Assembly (NCBI GenBank): GCA_016217545.1
Contig: JACRHT010000012.1
Location: forward strand, 1,116,001 to 1,180,000
Direction: 5' to 3'
Source: Opitutia bacterium
Lineage (GTDB): Bacteria; Verrucomicrobiota; Verrucomicrobiia; Opitutales; Opitutaceae
DNA length: 64,000 nt
Shown: in pieces, positions 56,387 to 64,000 of the stretch
Position numbering within the stretch: position 1 is the stretch's first letter
Layout: each line of letters begins with the position of its first letter
The notes under the pieces: generated by a model
What the model was told of the DNA's origin: nothing
Database searches by the model: none
Seen by the model: the letters and a program-made list of their open reading frames with translations, nothing else
Program-made: the position numbers and the translations under genes

Positions 56387-57193
56387 ATGAACGGAAGCTC
56401 TTCAACGGAATCGTCGCACCGAGGTTCGGCGATCCTTCGTGGGGTGATTGATTGTGCCGCCCTCGTGGGCGCGCTGGCCGGAAGCGTCGGCGTTCTCGGT
56501 GCGTCGATACTGCTGGGATTGGTGCTCATGACGGTGGCCGCCCCATCGGATGGGGTGAAGTGGTCGCTGCATCCCTACAGATTCGAGGTGAATCACGGTG
56601 GCGGCTCTTTTTCGGTGAGGCTGACGCTTCTGGCGGTGCTTTTCCTGGGCGCACCTGGACTGCTCGCGGCGAGTTGGTTTCGCTTGCGGCATCGCTCGCC
56701 CATGACGCTCCTCCGGCTGGCTGCGTTGACGCTGGCGGTGGTGGCGGGATCGGTCGGAGTGTATCGCTGGTCGCGCACGGAGTCGGCGGATTTTATTCGC
56801 CAGCGGATGCCCGAGTTGCGCGTGGAATTTCTCAGCGAGCGCCCGGATACCACGGGCAAGGTGCTGCTCGTCGAGTTCTGGGCGACATGGTGCGGGCCGT
56901 GCGTCGCGAATATCCCGCACTTGAACGCGCTGCAAAAGGAGTTCGGCCCCGACGGGCTGGTCGTCATCGGCATCAGCGGAGAAGACGACTGCGCCGCCGT
57001 GGAGAAATTCTGGCGCAAGGGCGAGATGCGCTACGCGGTCGCTTACCAGGAAGGTGGCGCGCTGCAGAAGGAGCTTGGCGTGCACGGAATCCCCCACGCG
57101 TTTCTCGTCAATCGCAGGGGCGTCATCGTTTGGGAAGGCCACCCGGCCTCGCTTTCGGGTGCGGTGTTGCGCGGCTTCCTCGCGCGAAAATAG
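56387..57193 (+). CDS. Membrane-anchored TlpA/ResA-like thioredoxin
   Basis: This is a 268-residue protein. Three hydrophobic segments (about 20-50, 80-95 and 108-125) precede a periplasmic thioredoxin domain (about 140-268) with the redox site WCGPC in VEFWATWCGPCVANIPHLNA. GIPHAFLVNRRGVIVWEGHP carries the cis-proline. Family members reduce or oxidise exported proteins such as cytochrome c apoproteins. The unusual multi-helix N-terminus makes the topology uncertain. It lies 12 bp downstream of the inositol-monophosphatase-like gene and is convergent with the GH95 gene, 2 bp apart. Confidence 0.85.
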   Translation: MNGSSSTESSHRGSAILRGVIDCAALVGALAGSVGVLGASILLGLVLMTVAAPSDGVKWSLHPYRFEVNHGGGSFSVRLTLLAVLFLGAPGLLAASWFRLRHRSPMTLLRLAALTLAVVAGSVGVYRWSRTESADFIRQRMPELRVEFLSERPDTTGKVLLVEFWATWCGPCVANIPHLNALQKEFGPDGLVVIGISGEDDCAAVEKFWRKGEMRYAVAYQEGGALQKELGVHGIPHAFLVNRRGVIVWEGHPASLSGAVLRGFLARK

Positions 57194-57195
57194 CC

Positions 57196-59496
57196 TCAGC
57201 GCCAGAGGAAGGTCTCGCCTTTGGCGATCGCCAGCGGGCGGGTCTCGCGGCCGTGGCGCACGGTGGTCGCGCGGCCGAGGGCGGAGACGATGCGAGCTTC
57301 GGTGAGTCTCCCGTCGGCCCACGCGAGATCGACCGTGTAGCCGCCGCGCGCGCGGAGACCGGTCACGCGACCGGTTTTCCACGTGGAGGGCAGCGCGGGC
57401 AAGAGGTGCAGCTCGCCATTCTGACTTTGCAGCAGCATCTCGGCGATGGCGGCGGTGGCACCGAAGTTGCCGTCGATTTGGAAGGGCGGGTGGGCGTCGA
57501 AGAGATTCGGGTAGGTGCCGCCGTGGCTGGAGTTGCCGGCGGTTGTCGGCTCCACGAACAGGAGCTGTCGCATCAGCATCCGGTGCGCGTGGTCGCCGTC
57601 GAGGAGCCGCGCCCAGAAATTGATTTTCCACGCGAGCGACCAGCCGGTGCCGTCATCGCCGCGGAATTCGAGCGAGCGGCGCGCGGCGGCGAACAGCTCC
57701 GGCGTGCGCGGCGTGATCTCGTTGCCGGGATGCAGCGCCCAGAGGTGCGAGACGTGGCGGTGCGTGTTTTTCGGATCGTCGAGATCGGCGAGCAGCCATT
57801 CCTGCAACTGGCCATGCTGGCCGATTTTGTTGGGGATGAGTTTCGCCGCGGTGGCGCGCAGTTGCGCCGCGAACGCGGCGTCGGTGCCGAGTTCGTCGGC
57901 CGCGCGTGCGGTCCAGTCGAAGAGTCCGCGCAGGATTTGGTGATCCATCGCCGGCGCCATCACGAGGCCGCCCTGCTCGGGCGAGTTGGACGGGCCGGAC
58001 ATGAGCTGGCCCGTGCTCGGTGCCGGGACGAGATAGCCGAGGAAAAACTCGGCGGCGCCGCGCAACAGCGGATAGGCCCGCGCGAGGAAGGCGCGGTCGC
58101 CGCTGAATTGGTAGTGTTCCCACAAGCTTTGGCAGAGCCACGCGCCGCCCATCGGCCAGATGCCGTGGTTCGAGGCGTTGATCGGCGCGGTGCCGCGCCA
58201 GAGATCGGTGTTGTGGTGCAACACCCAGCCGCGCGCGCCGTAGTGCTCGCGCGCGGTCAATTCGCCGCTCGGCACCAGGTCCGCGATCATCGCGAAGAGC
58301 GGTTCGGCGCACTCGGGCAACGCGGTGACCTCGGCAGGCCAGTAGTTCATCTCGGTGTTGATGTTCACCGTGTATTTGCTGCCCCACGCGGGCTTGAGGT
58401 CCTGGTTCCAGACGCCCTGCAAGTTGGCGGGTTGATCGCCGGGCCGGCTGCTCGCGATGAGCAGGTAGCGGCCGAATTGGAAAACGAGCGCGGCGAGCTG
58501 TGGGTCGGCGGATTTGTCCTCGGCGCGCAGGCGTTGGTCGGTCGGGAGAGCGGCCGCGGGCGACGTGCCGAGATCGAGCGTCACGCGCCGAAACAGTCCT
58601 CGATGATCGGCCTGATGCGCAGCGAGCAATGAGTCGGGCGTGGTGGCCGCGAGCGATTGCAGTTGGTCCGTGCAGCGCGCGACGAGGTCGGCGTCGGTCG
58701 AGAGCGCGCGCGAATTGATGAAGTTGGTCGCGGCGGTGAGCACGAGCGTCACACGGTCGGCCCCGGTCACGCGCAAACGATCGCCTTCGCGAGACGTCGT
58801 GCCGCCCTCGACGCGCGCGTGGATTTGGGCGGCGAAGCGCATGCCTCCGTCCGACACGCGTCCTTCGATCGCCAGGCCGGGAAGCGGCGTCTCGCGCGAC
58901 ATGCTGCCGGCGTGCGGACTCGTGAGACGGACCGTGAACGTGAGTTGGCCCGGTCGGCTGGCGGCGAGGCGGACGACGATCGCATTCGCCGGGTGGCTCG
59001 CAAAAACCTCGCGTGTGAACGTTGTGTCGCCGACGCGGTAGCGGGTGGCGGCCACGGCGTCGTCGAGATCGAGTTCGCGGCGATAGTCGGTGGCGTTCTC
59101 GTGCCCCGGGAAGGCCAACTCGAGGTCGCCGCAGGGTTGATAGTTCTGTTGCCGGAGCGGCTCGCTCATGAACTCGCGCAGCGCGAGCGCTTCGGCTTCC
59201 TTCTGCTTTCCCTCGGCGAGCAGGGCGCGGATCTCGGGAAGGAATTTCGCCGCGCCGACGTGATGATACGCGTGCGGCGCGCCGGTCCACAGCGTGTCCT
59301 CGTTGAATTGGATGCGCTCGGTCGCCGTGCCGCCGAAGACCATGGCGCCCATGCGGCCGTTGCCGACGGGCAGCGCCTCGACCCACGCGGTGGCGGGGCG
59401 TTCATACCAAAGGCGGAGATCGGAGGCGGTCGCGAGCGCGACCAAACCGAGAATCGCGGCCGCGACGCAGAGCGAGCGGCGGGGGTGGAGGAGCAT
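57196..59496 (-). CDS. GH95-family alpha-L-fucosidase-like glycoside hydrolase, exported
   Basis: This is a 766-residue protein with a signal peptide ([19 protein letters not shown]). An N-terminal beta domain opens [20 protein letters not shown] and contains [12 protein letters not shown], the GH95 opening. The (alpha/alpha)6 barrel contains the signature [20 protein letters not shown] with its His-Asn-x-Asp pair and [20 protein letters not shown]. The C-terminal domain ends in a short beta cap. GH95 enzymes remove alpha-1,2-L-fucose or L-galactose from plant and animal glycans. This copy keeps the whole domain set and normal length. It stands alone and is not in a polysaccharide utilisation cluster. 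Specificity within the family is not decidable here. Confidence 0.92.
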   Translation of the reverse strand: MLLHPRRSLCVAAAILGLVALATASDLRLWYERPATAWVEALPVGNGRMGAMVFGGTATERIQFNEDTLWTGAPHAYHHVGAAKFLPEIRALLAEGKQKEAEALALREFMSEPLRQQNYQPCGDLELAFPGHENATDYRRELDLDDAVAATRYRVGDTTFTREVFASHPANAIVVRLAASRPGQLTFTVRLTSPHAGSMSRETPLPGLAIEGRVSDGGMRFAAQIHARVEGGTTSREGDRLRVTGADRVTLVLTAATNFINSRALSTDADLVARCTDQLQSLAATTPDSLLAAHQADHRGLFRRVTLDLGTSPAAALPTDQRLRAEDKSADPQLAALVFQFGRYLLIASSRPGDQPANLQGVWNQDLKPAWGSKYTVNINTEMNYWPAEVTALPECAEPLFAMIADLVPSGELTAREHYGARGWVLHHNTDLWRGTAPINASNHGIWPMGGAWLCQSLWEHYQFSGDRAFLARAYPLLRGAAEFFLGYLVPAPSTGQLMSGPSNSPEQGGLVMAPAMDHQILRGLFDWTARAADELGTDAAFAAQLRATAAKLIPNKIGQHGQLQEWLLADLDDPKNTHRHVSHLWALHPGNEITPRTPELFAAARRSLEFRGDDGTGWSLAWKINFWARLLDGDHAHRMLMRQLLFVEPTTAGNSSHGGTYPNLFDAHPPFQIDGNFGATAAIAEMLLQSQNGELHLLPALPSTWKTGRVTGLRARGGYTVDLAWADGRLTEARIVSALGRATTVRHGRETRPLAIAKGETFLWR

Positions 59497-59575
59497 CTAC
59501 CAAGCAAAGCCGGCCGCGCGCGTCGTCGCAAGAAGCGGCGCCGTCGCGTCGTTGACCGCGGCGCGGTCAGGCGCG

Positions 59576-60028
59576 TCAGTCCTTGGTCTGCTCGATGACC
59601 GAGACCTTGCCGTTCGCGAACGTCACGCGGATGCGTTCCTCGACTTCGGGACGATACATGTCGGCGAACACCGGCTCGTAGTAGACGCGGTAGGTATTGA
59701 GGTAGCGATCGTAGTAGACGCGGCGGTGGTAGCCGGCGAAGCGCGTGCCGTCGTAGCGCTCGAAATATGTGCTGTAGACCCAGACGGTTTGCGCGCCGTT
59801 GGCGGTGCGGGCCTCGCGTTTCTGGTCGGGGGCGCCGAGCGCGAGGTAGACCATGTCTTCGGTGTAGCCGATGTCGATGATGCCCTGCTTGATCTTGTTC
59901 TGGGTCGCGGCGTCGAGGCTGGCGAAGAGCTGCGGATTTTCCGCGATGCGTTTGTCGACGGTTTCGCAACCGGCGACGAAAAGCAGCGCTGCGAGCGCCA
60001 ACACGGAGGTGAGAAAGCGTGGGTTCAT
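59576..60028 (-). CDS. Lipoprotein, SmpA/BamE-like fold possible
   Basis: This is a 150-residue lipoprotein with signal MNPRFLTSVLALAALLFVAG and lipobox VAGC. The mature part has a conserved-looking helix-strand block (AATQNKIKQGIIDIGYTEDM, VYLALGAPDQKREARTANGA, TVWVYSTYFERYDG). GYTEDMVYLALGAPDQ is the pattern of SmpA/OmlA-type domains (TxxxVxxxLGxP). The Tyr/Arg-rich second half is not recognised. The ATG at 60028 starts the signal. It follows the P-type ATPase gene by 65 bp in the same direction. Confidence 0.75.
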   Translation of the reverse strand: MNPRFLTSVLALAALLFVAGCETVDKRIAENPQLFASLDAATQNKIKQGIIDIGYTEDMVYLALGAPDQKREARTANGAQTVWVYSTYFERYDGTRFAGYHRRVYYDRYLNTYRVYYEPVFADMYRPEVEERIRVTFANGKVSVIEQTKD

Positions 60029-60093
60029 GATAGAGGGGAAGACGGCGCGAAGCCTACTCAGGTTCCACGGGATTTCCAGCGCCGCGGCGCGGA

Positions 60094-62133
60094 TCATAGC
60101 CGGACGCGGCGGAGGCGCAGGGCGTTCGACACGACGGTGATCGAACTGAGGCTCATCGCGGCCCCGGCGAACATGGGACTGAGCAGCCAGCCGAAAAGCG
60201 GATAGAACGCGCCCGCGGCGAGCGGCAGACCGAGGCCGTTGTAGATGAAGGCCCAGAAAAGGTTCTGCTTGATGTTGCGGAGCGTCGCGCGGCTGAGGTG
60301 CAGGGCGCGGACCAGCGCTTGGAGATCGCCCTTCACGAGCACGAGGCCCGCGCTGTGCATCGCGACGTCGGTGCCGGTGCCCATCGCGATGCCGACGTTC
60401 GCGGCGGCGAGGGCGGGGGCGTCGTTCAAACCGTCGCCGGCGAACACGACGCGCTCGCCGCGGGACTGGTGCTCGCGGACGAGTTCCTGTTTGCGGGCGG
60501 GAGTGACCTCGGCGTGGAAGCCGTCGAGCTTCAGCTCGCGCGCGATCGCCTCGGCGGCGGCGGTGCGGTCTCCGGTGACCATGAACACGCGGAAGCCGCG
60601 GTGCTGCAGCTCAGCGATGGCAGCGGGCGTGGTGGGTTTGATGCGATCTGAGAGCGCCAGCGTGCCGGCGAAGGCGCCGTCGACGTGCACGCTGACGATC
60701 GTCGCCTGCGGCAGCGCCGGCAATGATGCGCCCGGCGCGCGACCGACGACGACCTCGCGCCGACCAACGCGGGCGCGCACGCCGAAACCGGGCGTGGCGG
60801 CGAAGTCGGTGACGGGCGGCAGTTCGAGGCTGCGTTGGAATGCGGCGGCGACGATCGCGCGGCCGAGCGGGTGCTCGCTGGGCGACTCGGCGGCGGCCGC
60901 GAGTCGGAAGAGCTCCTCGTCCGTGAAGCCCGGTGCGGCGGCGAAGGCGACGAGTTCAGGGCGGCCTTCGGTCAGCGTGCCGGTCTTGTCGATGAGCAAG
61001 GTGTTCGCGCTCGCGAGCGCTTCAAGGGCGGCGGCGTTCTTCACCAGCACGCCAGCCTGCGCGCCACGGCCAATGCCGGTGACCAGCGACATCGGCGTGG
61101 CGAGACCGAGCGCGCACGGGCACGCGATGATGAGGACCGAGACGGCGTTGATCAGGCCGTAGAGCCAGCCGCGTTCGGGCGCGAGGAGCGTCCAGGCGAG
61201 GAACGACGTGGTGGCGATCGCGAGCACGACCGGGAAGAACCACGTGATGATGCGGTCGGCGACGCGGGCGATGGGCGGCTCGCTTTCGATGGCTTCCTCG
61301 ACGAGCCGGACGATCTGCGCGAGCAGCGTGTCGGCGCCCACATGCTCCGCGCGGTAGATGAAGGAGCCGGTGGTGTTGAGCGTGCCGGCGCTGACTTTGT
61401 CGCCGACGGATTTGGCGACGGGCAACGGTTCGCCGGTGAGCATGGACTCGTCGATTTCCGTGGCGCCGGCGGTCAGCACGCCGTCGACCGGCAGGTTCTC
61501 GCCCGGGCGGACGCGCAGGACGTCACCCGGTTGAAGCTTCTCGATCGGCACCTCGTGCTCGCTGCCGTCAGCGTCGATGCGATGCGCGATTTTCGGGGCG
61601 AGATTCATCAGCGCGCGGATGGCAGCGTCGGTGCGTGCGGTGGCGCGCTGCTCAAGGATCTGGCCGAGGAGGACGATGGTGGTCGTGAACGCCGTCGCCT
61701 CGAAGTAGAGCGTGGCTCCGTGCGCAGTGAAAAACTGCGCCGGCAGGTGCGCCCAGAAAAGTGTGACTACGGCGCTGAAGAAATACGCGGCACCGGTGCC
61801 GGTCACGGTGAGGAGAAACATGTTCGGATCGCGCGCCCGGATCGCTTTCGCCCAGCGGCGGATGAACGGCCAGCCGCTCCAGAAAAATACCGGCGTCGTG
61901 AGGACGAATTGAATCCACGCCGACTGCTGCATCGTGAGCCAGTCGTAGATGTTGTGGGAGAACATCGGCCACATCGCGAGGACGAGGACCGGCAGCGAGA
62001 GCGCGGCGGCGACGTAGAATTTCGGCCGCAGGTAACGCTCGTGCGGCAGGCCCATGTGCACGGGCTGGTCGGGTGGCGGGAGCGCGGGAGAGTCGGGTCC
62101 GGCGGGGGGGCCGTGATGAGAATGGGAGGACAT
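60094..62133 (-). CDS. copA: P1B-type copper-translocating ATPase (CPC class)
   Basis: This is a 679-residue inner-membrane pump for monovalent copper or silver. It has the CPC metal-site helix [13 protein letters not shown], actuator motif [12 protein letters not shown], phosphorylation site DKTGTLTEG, the HP motif SEHPLGRAI and hinge [20 protein letters not shown]. There is no N-terminal heavy-metal-associated domain; instead a short His-containing leader ([10 protein letters not shown]) is present, as in CopB-like or short CopA-like pumps. Its start lies 1 bp after the stop of the upstream 87-residue protein, and it closes a chain with the 57-residue Cys-rich peptide. Copper rather than silver is inferred from CPC and context. 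Confidence 0.92.
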   Translation of the reverse strand: MSSHSHHGPPAGPDSPALPPPDQPVHMGLPHERYLRPKFYVAAALSLPVLVLAMWPMFSHNIYDWLTMQQSAWIQFVLTTPVFFWSGWPFIRRWAKAIRARDPNMFLLTVTGTGAAYFFSAVVTLFWAHLPAQFFTAHGATLYFEATAFTTTIVLLGQILEQRATARTDAAIRALMNLAPKIAHRIDADGSEHEVPIEKLQPGDVLRVRPGENLPVDGVLTAGATEIDESMLTGEPLPVAKSVGDKVSAGTLNTTGSFIYRAEHVGADTLLAQIVRLVEEAIESEPPIARVADRIITWFFPVVLAIATTSFLAWTLLAPERGWLYGLINAVSVLIIACPCALGLATPMSLVTGIGRGAQAGVLVKNAAALEALASANTLLIDKTGTLTEGRPELVAFAAAPGFTDEELFRLAAAAESPSEHPLGRAIVAAAFQRSLELPPVTDFAATPGFGVRARVGRREVVVGRAPGASLPALPQATIVSVHVDGAFAGTLALSDRIKPTTPAAIAELQHRGFRVFMVTGDRTAAAEAIARELKLDGFHAEVTPARKQELVREHQSRGERVVFAGDGLNDAPALAAANVGIAMGTGTDVAMHSAGLVLVKGDLQALVRALHLSRATLRNIKQNLFWAFIYNGLGLPLAAGAFYPLFGWLLSPMFAGAAMSLSSITVVSNALRLRRVRL

Positions 62134-62134
62134 G

Positions 62135-62398
62135 TCAGCGGATCAGTTCGAGTTCAGCCGTGCGCGGTGCGGAGGAACCGGAACGCGACGGACCGTAGGC
62201 GATGAACAACAGGAACGCCAGCGCGATGGGCACCAGCGCACGCAGCAGCGGCGAGCGCCGCGGATATCCGAGCGAGTAAGGCTCGACGGCGTCGACGTCG
62301 CGGGCGGGCGCGACGGATTCGTCGGGTCGCGCGAGACGGCGCCAGGCCGCTCGGCGGCGGCGCTCGAGCAGGTCAGCTTCGAAAAGGGCCGGGCTCAT
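62135..62398 (-). CDS. Small membrane protein coupled to the P-type ATPase
   Basis: This is an 87-residue protein starting [20 protein letters not shown]. One transmembrane helix (about 52-70, [18 protein letters not shown]) follows a basic, cytoplasmic half and precedes a short polar tail. The ATG at 62398 overlaps the stop codon of the Cys-rich peptide gene (ATGA), and the ATPase starts 1 bp after its stop, so all three are coupled. No family is recognised; it could be an assembly factor or small regulator of the pump. Confidence 0.65.
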   Translation of the reverse strand: MSPALFEADLLERRRRAAWRRLARPDESVAPARDVDAVEPYSLGYPRRSPLLRALVPIALAFLLFIAYGPSRSGSSAPRTAELELIR

Positions 62399-62568
62399 GA
62401 CGTGTAGGCGCGCGCGGCGCGGCGAAGATCCCAAAGCGCGAGCGCGATCAGGGCGTTGAAGACGTGGCAGCGGCAACGCGGTGCGTTGGCGCAGGTGCAG
62501 CGCGGGCAGCCGCAGGCGGCGGTGCGGGAGGCGCGCGGTGGGCGGGAACGGGCGGTGGATTTTGGCAT
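62395..62568 (-). CDS. 57-residue Cys-rich, probably metal-binding peptide
   Basis: This short gene encodes MPKSTARSRPPRASRTAACG followed by CPRCTCANAPRCRCH and a hydrophobic, then basic, tail (VFNALIALALWDLRRAARAY). Cysteines are at 19, 21, 24, 26, 32 and 34 with His35, giving a CxCxxCxC...CxCH array typical of metallothionein-like or metal-chaperone sites. The Arg/Ser/Pro-rich start is unlike an export signal. It is translationally coupled (ATGA) to the 87-residue membrane protein and through it to the copper ATPase, so copper binding or sensing is inferred. The frame is too short for most gene callers. Confidence 0.65.
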   Translation of the reverse strand: MPKSTARSRPPRASRTAACGCPRCTCANAPRCRCHVFNALIALALWDLRRAARAYTS

Positions 62569-62645
62569 GGGATGAGTCGCTTCATCCCGGAGACGGACCT
62601 CGCGCCGGAATCTTACACTCGTGTTCGCCCGTCCGGCTTCCTCTC

Positions 62646-62665
62646 GAGTAACCTAATAGGTTACC
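62646..62665. promoter_or_regulatory. Palindromic site 1 (GTAACCTAATAGGTTAC)
   Basis: The 17-bp core (62648-62664) is a near-perfect dyad around AAT/ATT, set in a 20-bp unit GAGTAACCTAATAGGTTACC that is repeated exactly and inverted at 62712-62731. It lies upstream of the Cys-rich peptide/ATPase chain (80 bp from its start) and downstream of the ECF gene. An operator for a dimeric regulator is the simplest reading. Confidence 0.6.
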
Positions 62666-62711
62666 CAGGCTTCCGCATCCACCGCCTCTTTCACTGTGGA
62701 ATGGAGATCGC

Positions 62712-62731
62712 GGTAACCTATTAGGTTACTC
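62712..62731. promoter_or_regulatory. Palindromic site 2 (GTAACCTATTAGGTTAC)
   Basis: The complement of this 20-bp unit is identical to site 1. The two centres are 65 bp apart, about six helical turns, which would suit cooperative binding or looping. It lies 38 bp beyond the stop codon of the ECF sigma gene. Confidence 0.6.
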
Positions 62732-62768
62732 AAGCCGCGTGGCTCAGGGTGCGCGCAAGAGCGTTGTC

Positions 62769-63323
62769 TCAATCGGCGCAGTCGCAGTCGAGGCACGCGC
62801 CGTCGGCGCAGTCGCCGCAGAAGGCCTCGAGGCGTGCGCGCAGTTCCTTGCGGGCACGGTGGAGCGTGACGCTGGCGTGGTTGGCGGAAATCTTGAGAGC
62901 TCGGGCGGCGTCCTGCACGGGCTCGCCGTCGAGATCGACGCGGCGCAGCAACTCGGCTTGGAGCGGCTTCAGCGTGCCCACTACGCCGCCGAGGCAGGTG
63001 CAAAGCTGCTTTTCGACGACCGCGGCGGGTGCGACGTCGTCGCCGAGCGCGGTGATGAGCGTGCCGAGGGCTTCGTCGCGGCGGCGCGCGGCGCCGCGTG
63101 CGCGATAGTGATCGACGAGCGCATGCCGCAGCAGCTGGTAGAACCACGCCACGGCCTTTTCATCGTCGCGGATCTCGCGGGCGCGCTGCACGGCTTTGGC
63201 GAGGCCGTGCTGGAGGATGTCCTCCGCTTCGGCCTCGCTCCCGACGCGCGCAGCGAGGAACGCCTTGAAGGCGCCGCGGTGCGCGTGGAGCGCTTGGGCA
63301 AGGGGCGTGGCATCGCGCGGCAT
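62769..63323 (-). CDS. ECF sigma factor with CxC linker motif and Cys-rich tail (CorE-like)
   Basis: This is a 184-residue sigma factor. Region 2 spans about 15-75 (GSEAEAEDILQHGLAKAVQR, AWFYQLLRHALVDHYRARGA) and region 4 about 115-168 (LKPLQAELLRRVDLDGEPVQ, DAARALKISANHASVTLHRA). Between them is a CxC motif (Cys108, Cys110), and the C-terminus carries five cysteines (169, 172, 177, 180, 182; CGDCADGACLDCDC). This is the plan of the CorE-type ECF factors described in Myxococcus, which bind copper or cadmium/zinc directly and need no anti-sigma factor. It starts 8 bp after the RND pump stop, so it is probably cotranscribed with it. Confidence 0.85.
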   Translation of the reverse strand: MPRDATPLAQALHAHRGAFKAFLAARVGSEAEAEDILQHGLAKAVQRAREIRDDEKAVAWFYQLLRHALVDHYRARGAARRRDEALGTLITALGDDVAPAAVVEKQLCTCLGGVVGTLKPLQAELLRRVDLDGEPVQDAARALKISANHASVTLHRARKELRARLEAFCGDCADGACLDCDCAD

Positions 63324-63331
63324 GGCGGCTC

Positions 63332-64000
63332 TTACGCTGTCCGGAGCTCGCGTTCGCGCAACCAGGCGAAAATCACCGGCGTGACGATCAGGATGTGGAT
63401 GAGCGACGAGATCATGCCGCCGACGACCGGCGCGGCGAGCGGCTGCATGATTTCGACGCCGGTGCGCGTGCTCCAGAAAATCGGCAGGAGCGAGGCGACG
63501 GTGGTGGCGACGGTCATGACTTTCGGGCGGAGGCGCAGGCGGGCGCCTTCCTTCACGGCGGCGAGCAGGTCCTCGCGCGTGAGCGCGCGGCCGGTTTCCC
63601 GGCGCCGCTTTTCGAGCGCTTCCTCGAGGTAGACGACCATGACGACGCCGGTCTGGATCGCGGTGCCAAAGAGCGCGATGTAGCCGACCCAGACGGCGAC
63701 GGAGAAATTGAAGCCCATGAACGCCTGCAGCAGCACGCCGCCGGTGAGGGCGAACGGCACGGCGAGAATCACGTGCGCGGCTTCGGCGACGGAGCGGAAC
63801 GTCACGACGAGCAGCGCGAAGATGATCACGATGACGGCGGGGAAAACGTAGGTCAGTGTCTGGCGCGCGCGGATCTGGTGCTCGTATTGGCCGGAGTATT
63901 CGACGGTCATGCCGGGATCGAGCGTCACCTCCTTTTCGATGCGCTCCTTGATCTCGTTGACGAAGCCGCCGAGGTCGCGGTCGCCGACGTTGGCCTGCAC
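63332..64000 (-). CDS. CusA/HME-type RND efflux pump, C-terminal part (runs off the window)
   Basis: This is the last 222 residues of a pump of about 1,040 residues; the start lies beyond 64000. The visible part begins [20 protein letters not shown] and [20 protein letters not shown], then shows four to five transmembrane helices and the conserved [20 protein letters not shown] and [20 protein letters not shown] of heavy-metal (CusA/CzcA) pumps. CusA-type pumps drive copper or silver out across both membranes. It precedes the ECF sigma gene by 8 bp. Confidence 0.9.
   Translation of the reverse strand: MQANVGDRDLGGFVNEIKERIEKEVTLDPGMTVEYSGQYEHQIRARQTLTYVFPAVIVIIFALLVVTFRSVAEAAHVILAVPFALTGGVLLQAFMGFNFSVAVWVGYIALFGTAIQTGVVMVVYLEEALEKRRRETGRALTREDLLAAVKEGARLRLRPKVMTVATTVASLLPIFWSTRTGVEIMQPLAAPVVGGMISSLIHILIVTPVIFAWLRERELRTA

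Overview
The window is a 64-kb piece of a high-GC bacterial chromosome. Four secreted proteins end in PEP-CTERM sorting tails, three of them relatives of one another. There is also a GH95 alpha-L-fucosidase, a YfgM-like protein, many GTG/TTG starts with poor Shine-Dalgarno sites, and many short palindromic intergenic repeats. Together these suggest a Verrucomicrobiota bacterium, probably of the Opitutaceae; this is an inference from protein style, as no rRNA gene is present. Metabolism looks respiratory: succinate dehydrogenase, beta-oxidation and a 2-oxoacid dehydrogenase.

Layout. 0.5-6 kb: a FadB/FadJ-type beta-oxidation fusion and a single-chain 2-oxoacid dehydrogenase (E1 alpha, E1 beta, lipoyl domain, E2 core). 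Both reading frames contain palindromic repeat elements that are translated. 6-11.4 kb (minus): a GNAT and an ACT protein, then an Mla-type lipid transport operon (mlaE, mlaF, mlaD) headed by an unknown exported protein full of WPLF-like motifs. 11.6-17.5 kb: rsmD, rsmE, a LuxR-type response regulator and a convergent, overlapping giant hybrid histidine kinase. 17.6-18.8 kb: a 55-residue signal-peptide-bearing peptide gene 9 bp ahead of a YcaO-like gene (candidate RiPP locus), then tRNA-Gly. 18.9-27.3 kb: a PilC/GspF protein, a response regulator with a degenerate NtrC-type AAA domain, carB, purU and a YfgM-like protein, with repeat arrays around carB and purU. 27.4-36.7 kb: four PEP-CTERM proteins, tRNA-Pro, a LysM protein, a Nudix hydrolase, a PaaK-like adenylate-forming enzyme and a TPR protein. 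36.9-40.4 kb: sdhCAB. 40.5-47.5 kb: a 1,940-residue RCC1-repeat/alpha-beta hydrolase protein translationally coupled to a membrane-anchored partner. 47.6-55.3 kb: small envelope proteins, lysA, gpsA, a glycerate kinase coupled to a secreted bicupin, an HDOD protein and a GNAT. 55.4-59.5 kb: an inositol-monophosphatase-like protein, a TlpA-like thioredoxin and the GH95 enzyme.

59.5-64 kb (minus) is a metal, probably copper, efflux region. It holds the C-terminal part of a CusA-like RND pump, an ECF sigma factor with a CxC linker motif and a Cys-rich tail (CorE-like), two copies of a 17-bp palindrome, then a chain of a 57-residue Cys-rich peptide, an 87-residue membrane protein and a CPC-type P1B ATPase.

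The items most worth following are the signal-peptide/YcaO pair, the translated palindromic elements, the Cys-rich metal cassette with its twin palindromes, and the WPLF protein joined to mlaEFD. Sequence identities and family calls come from reading motifs by eye; no search was run.
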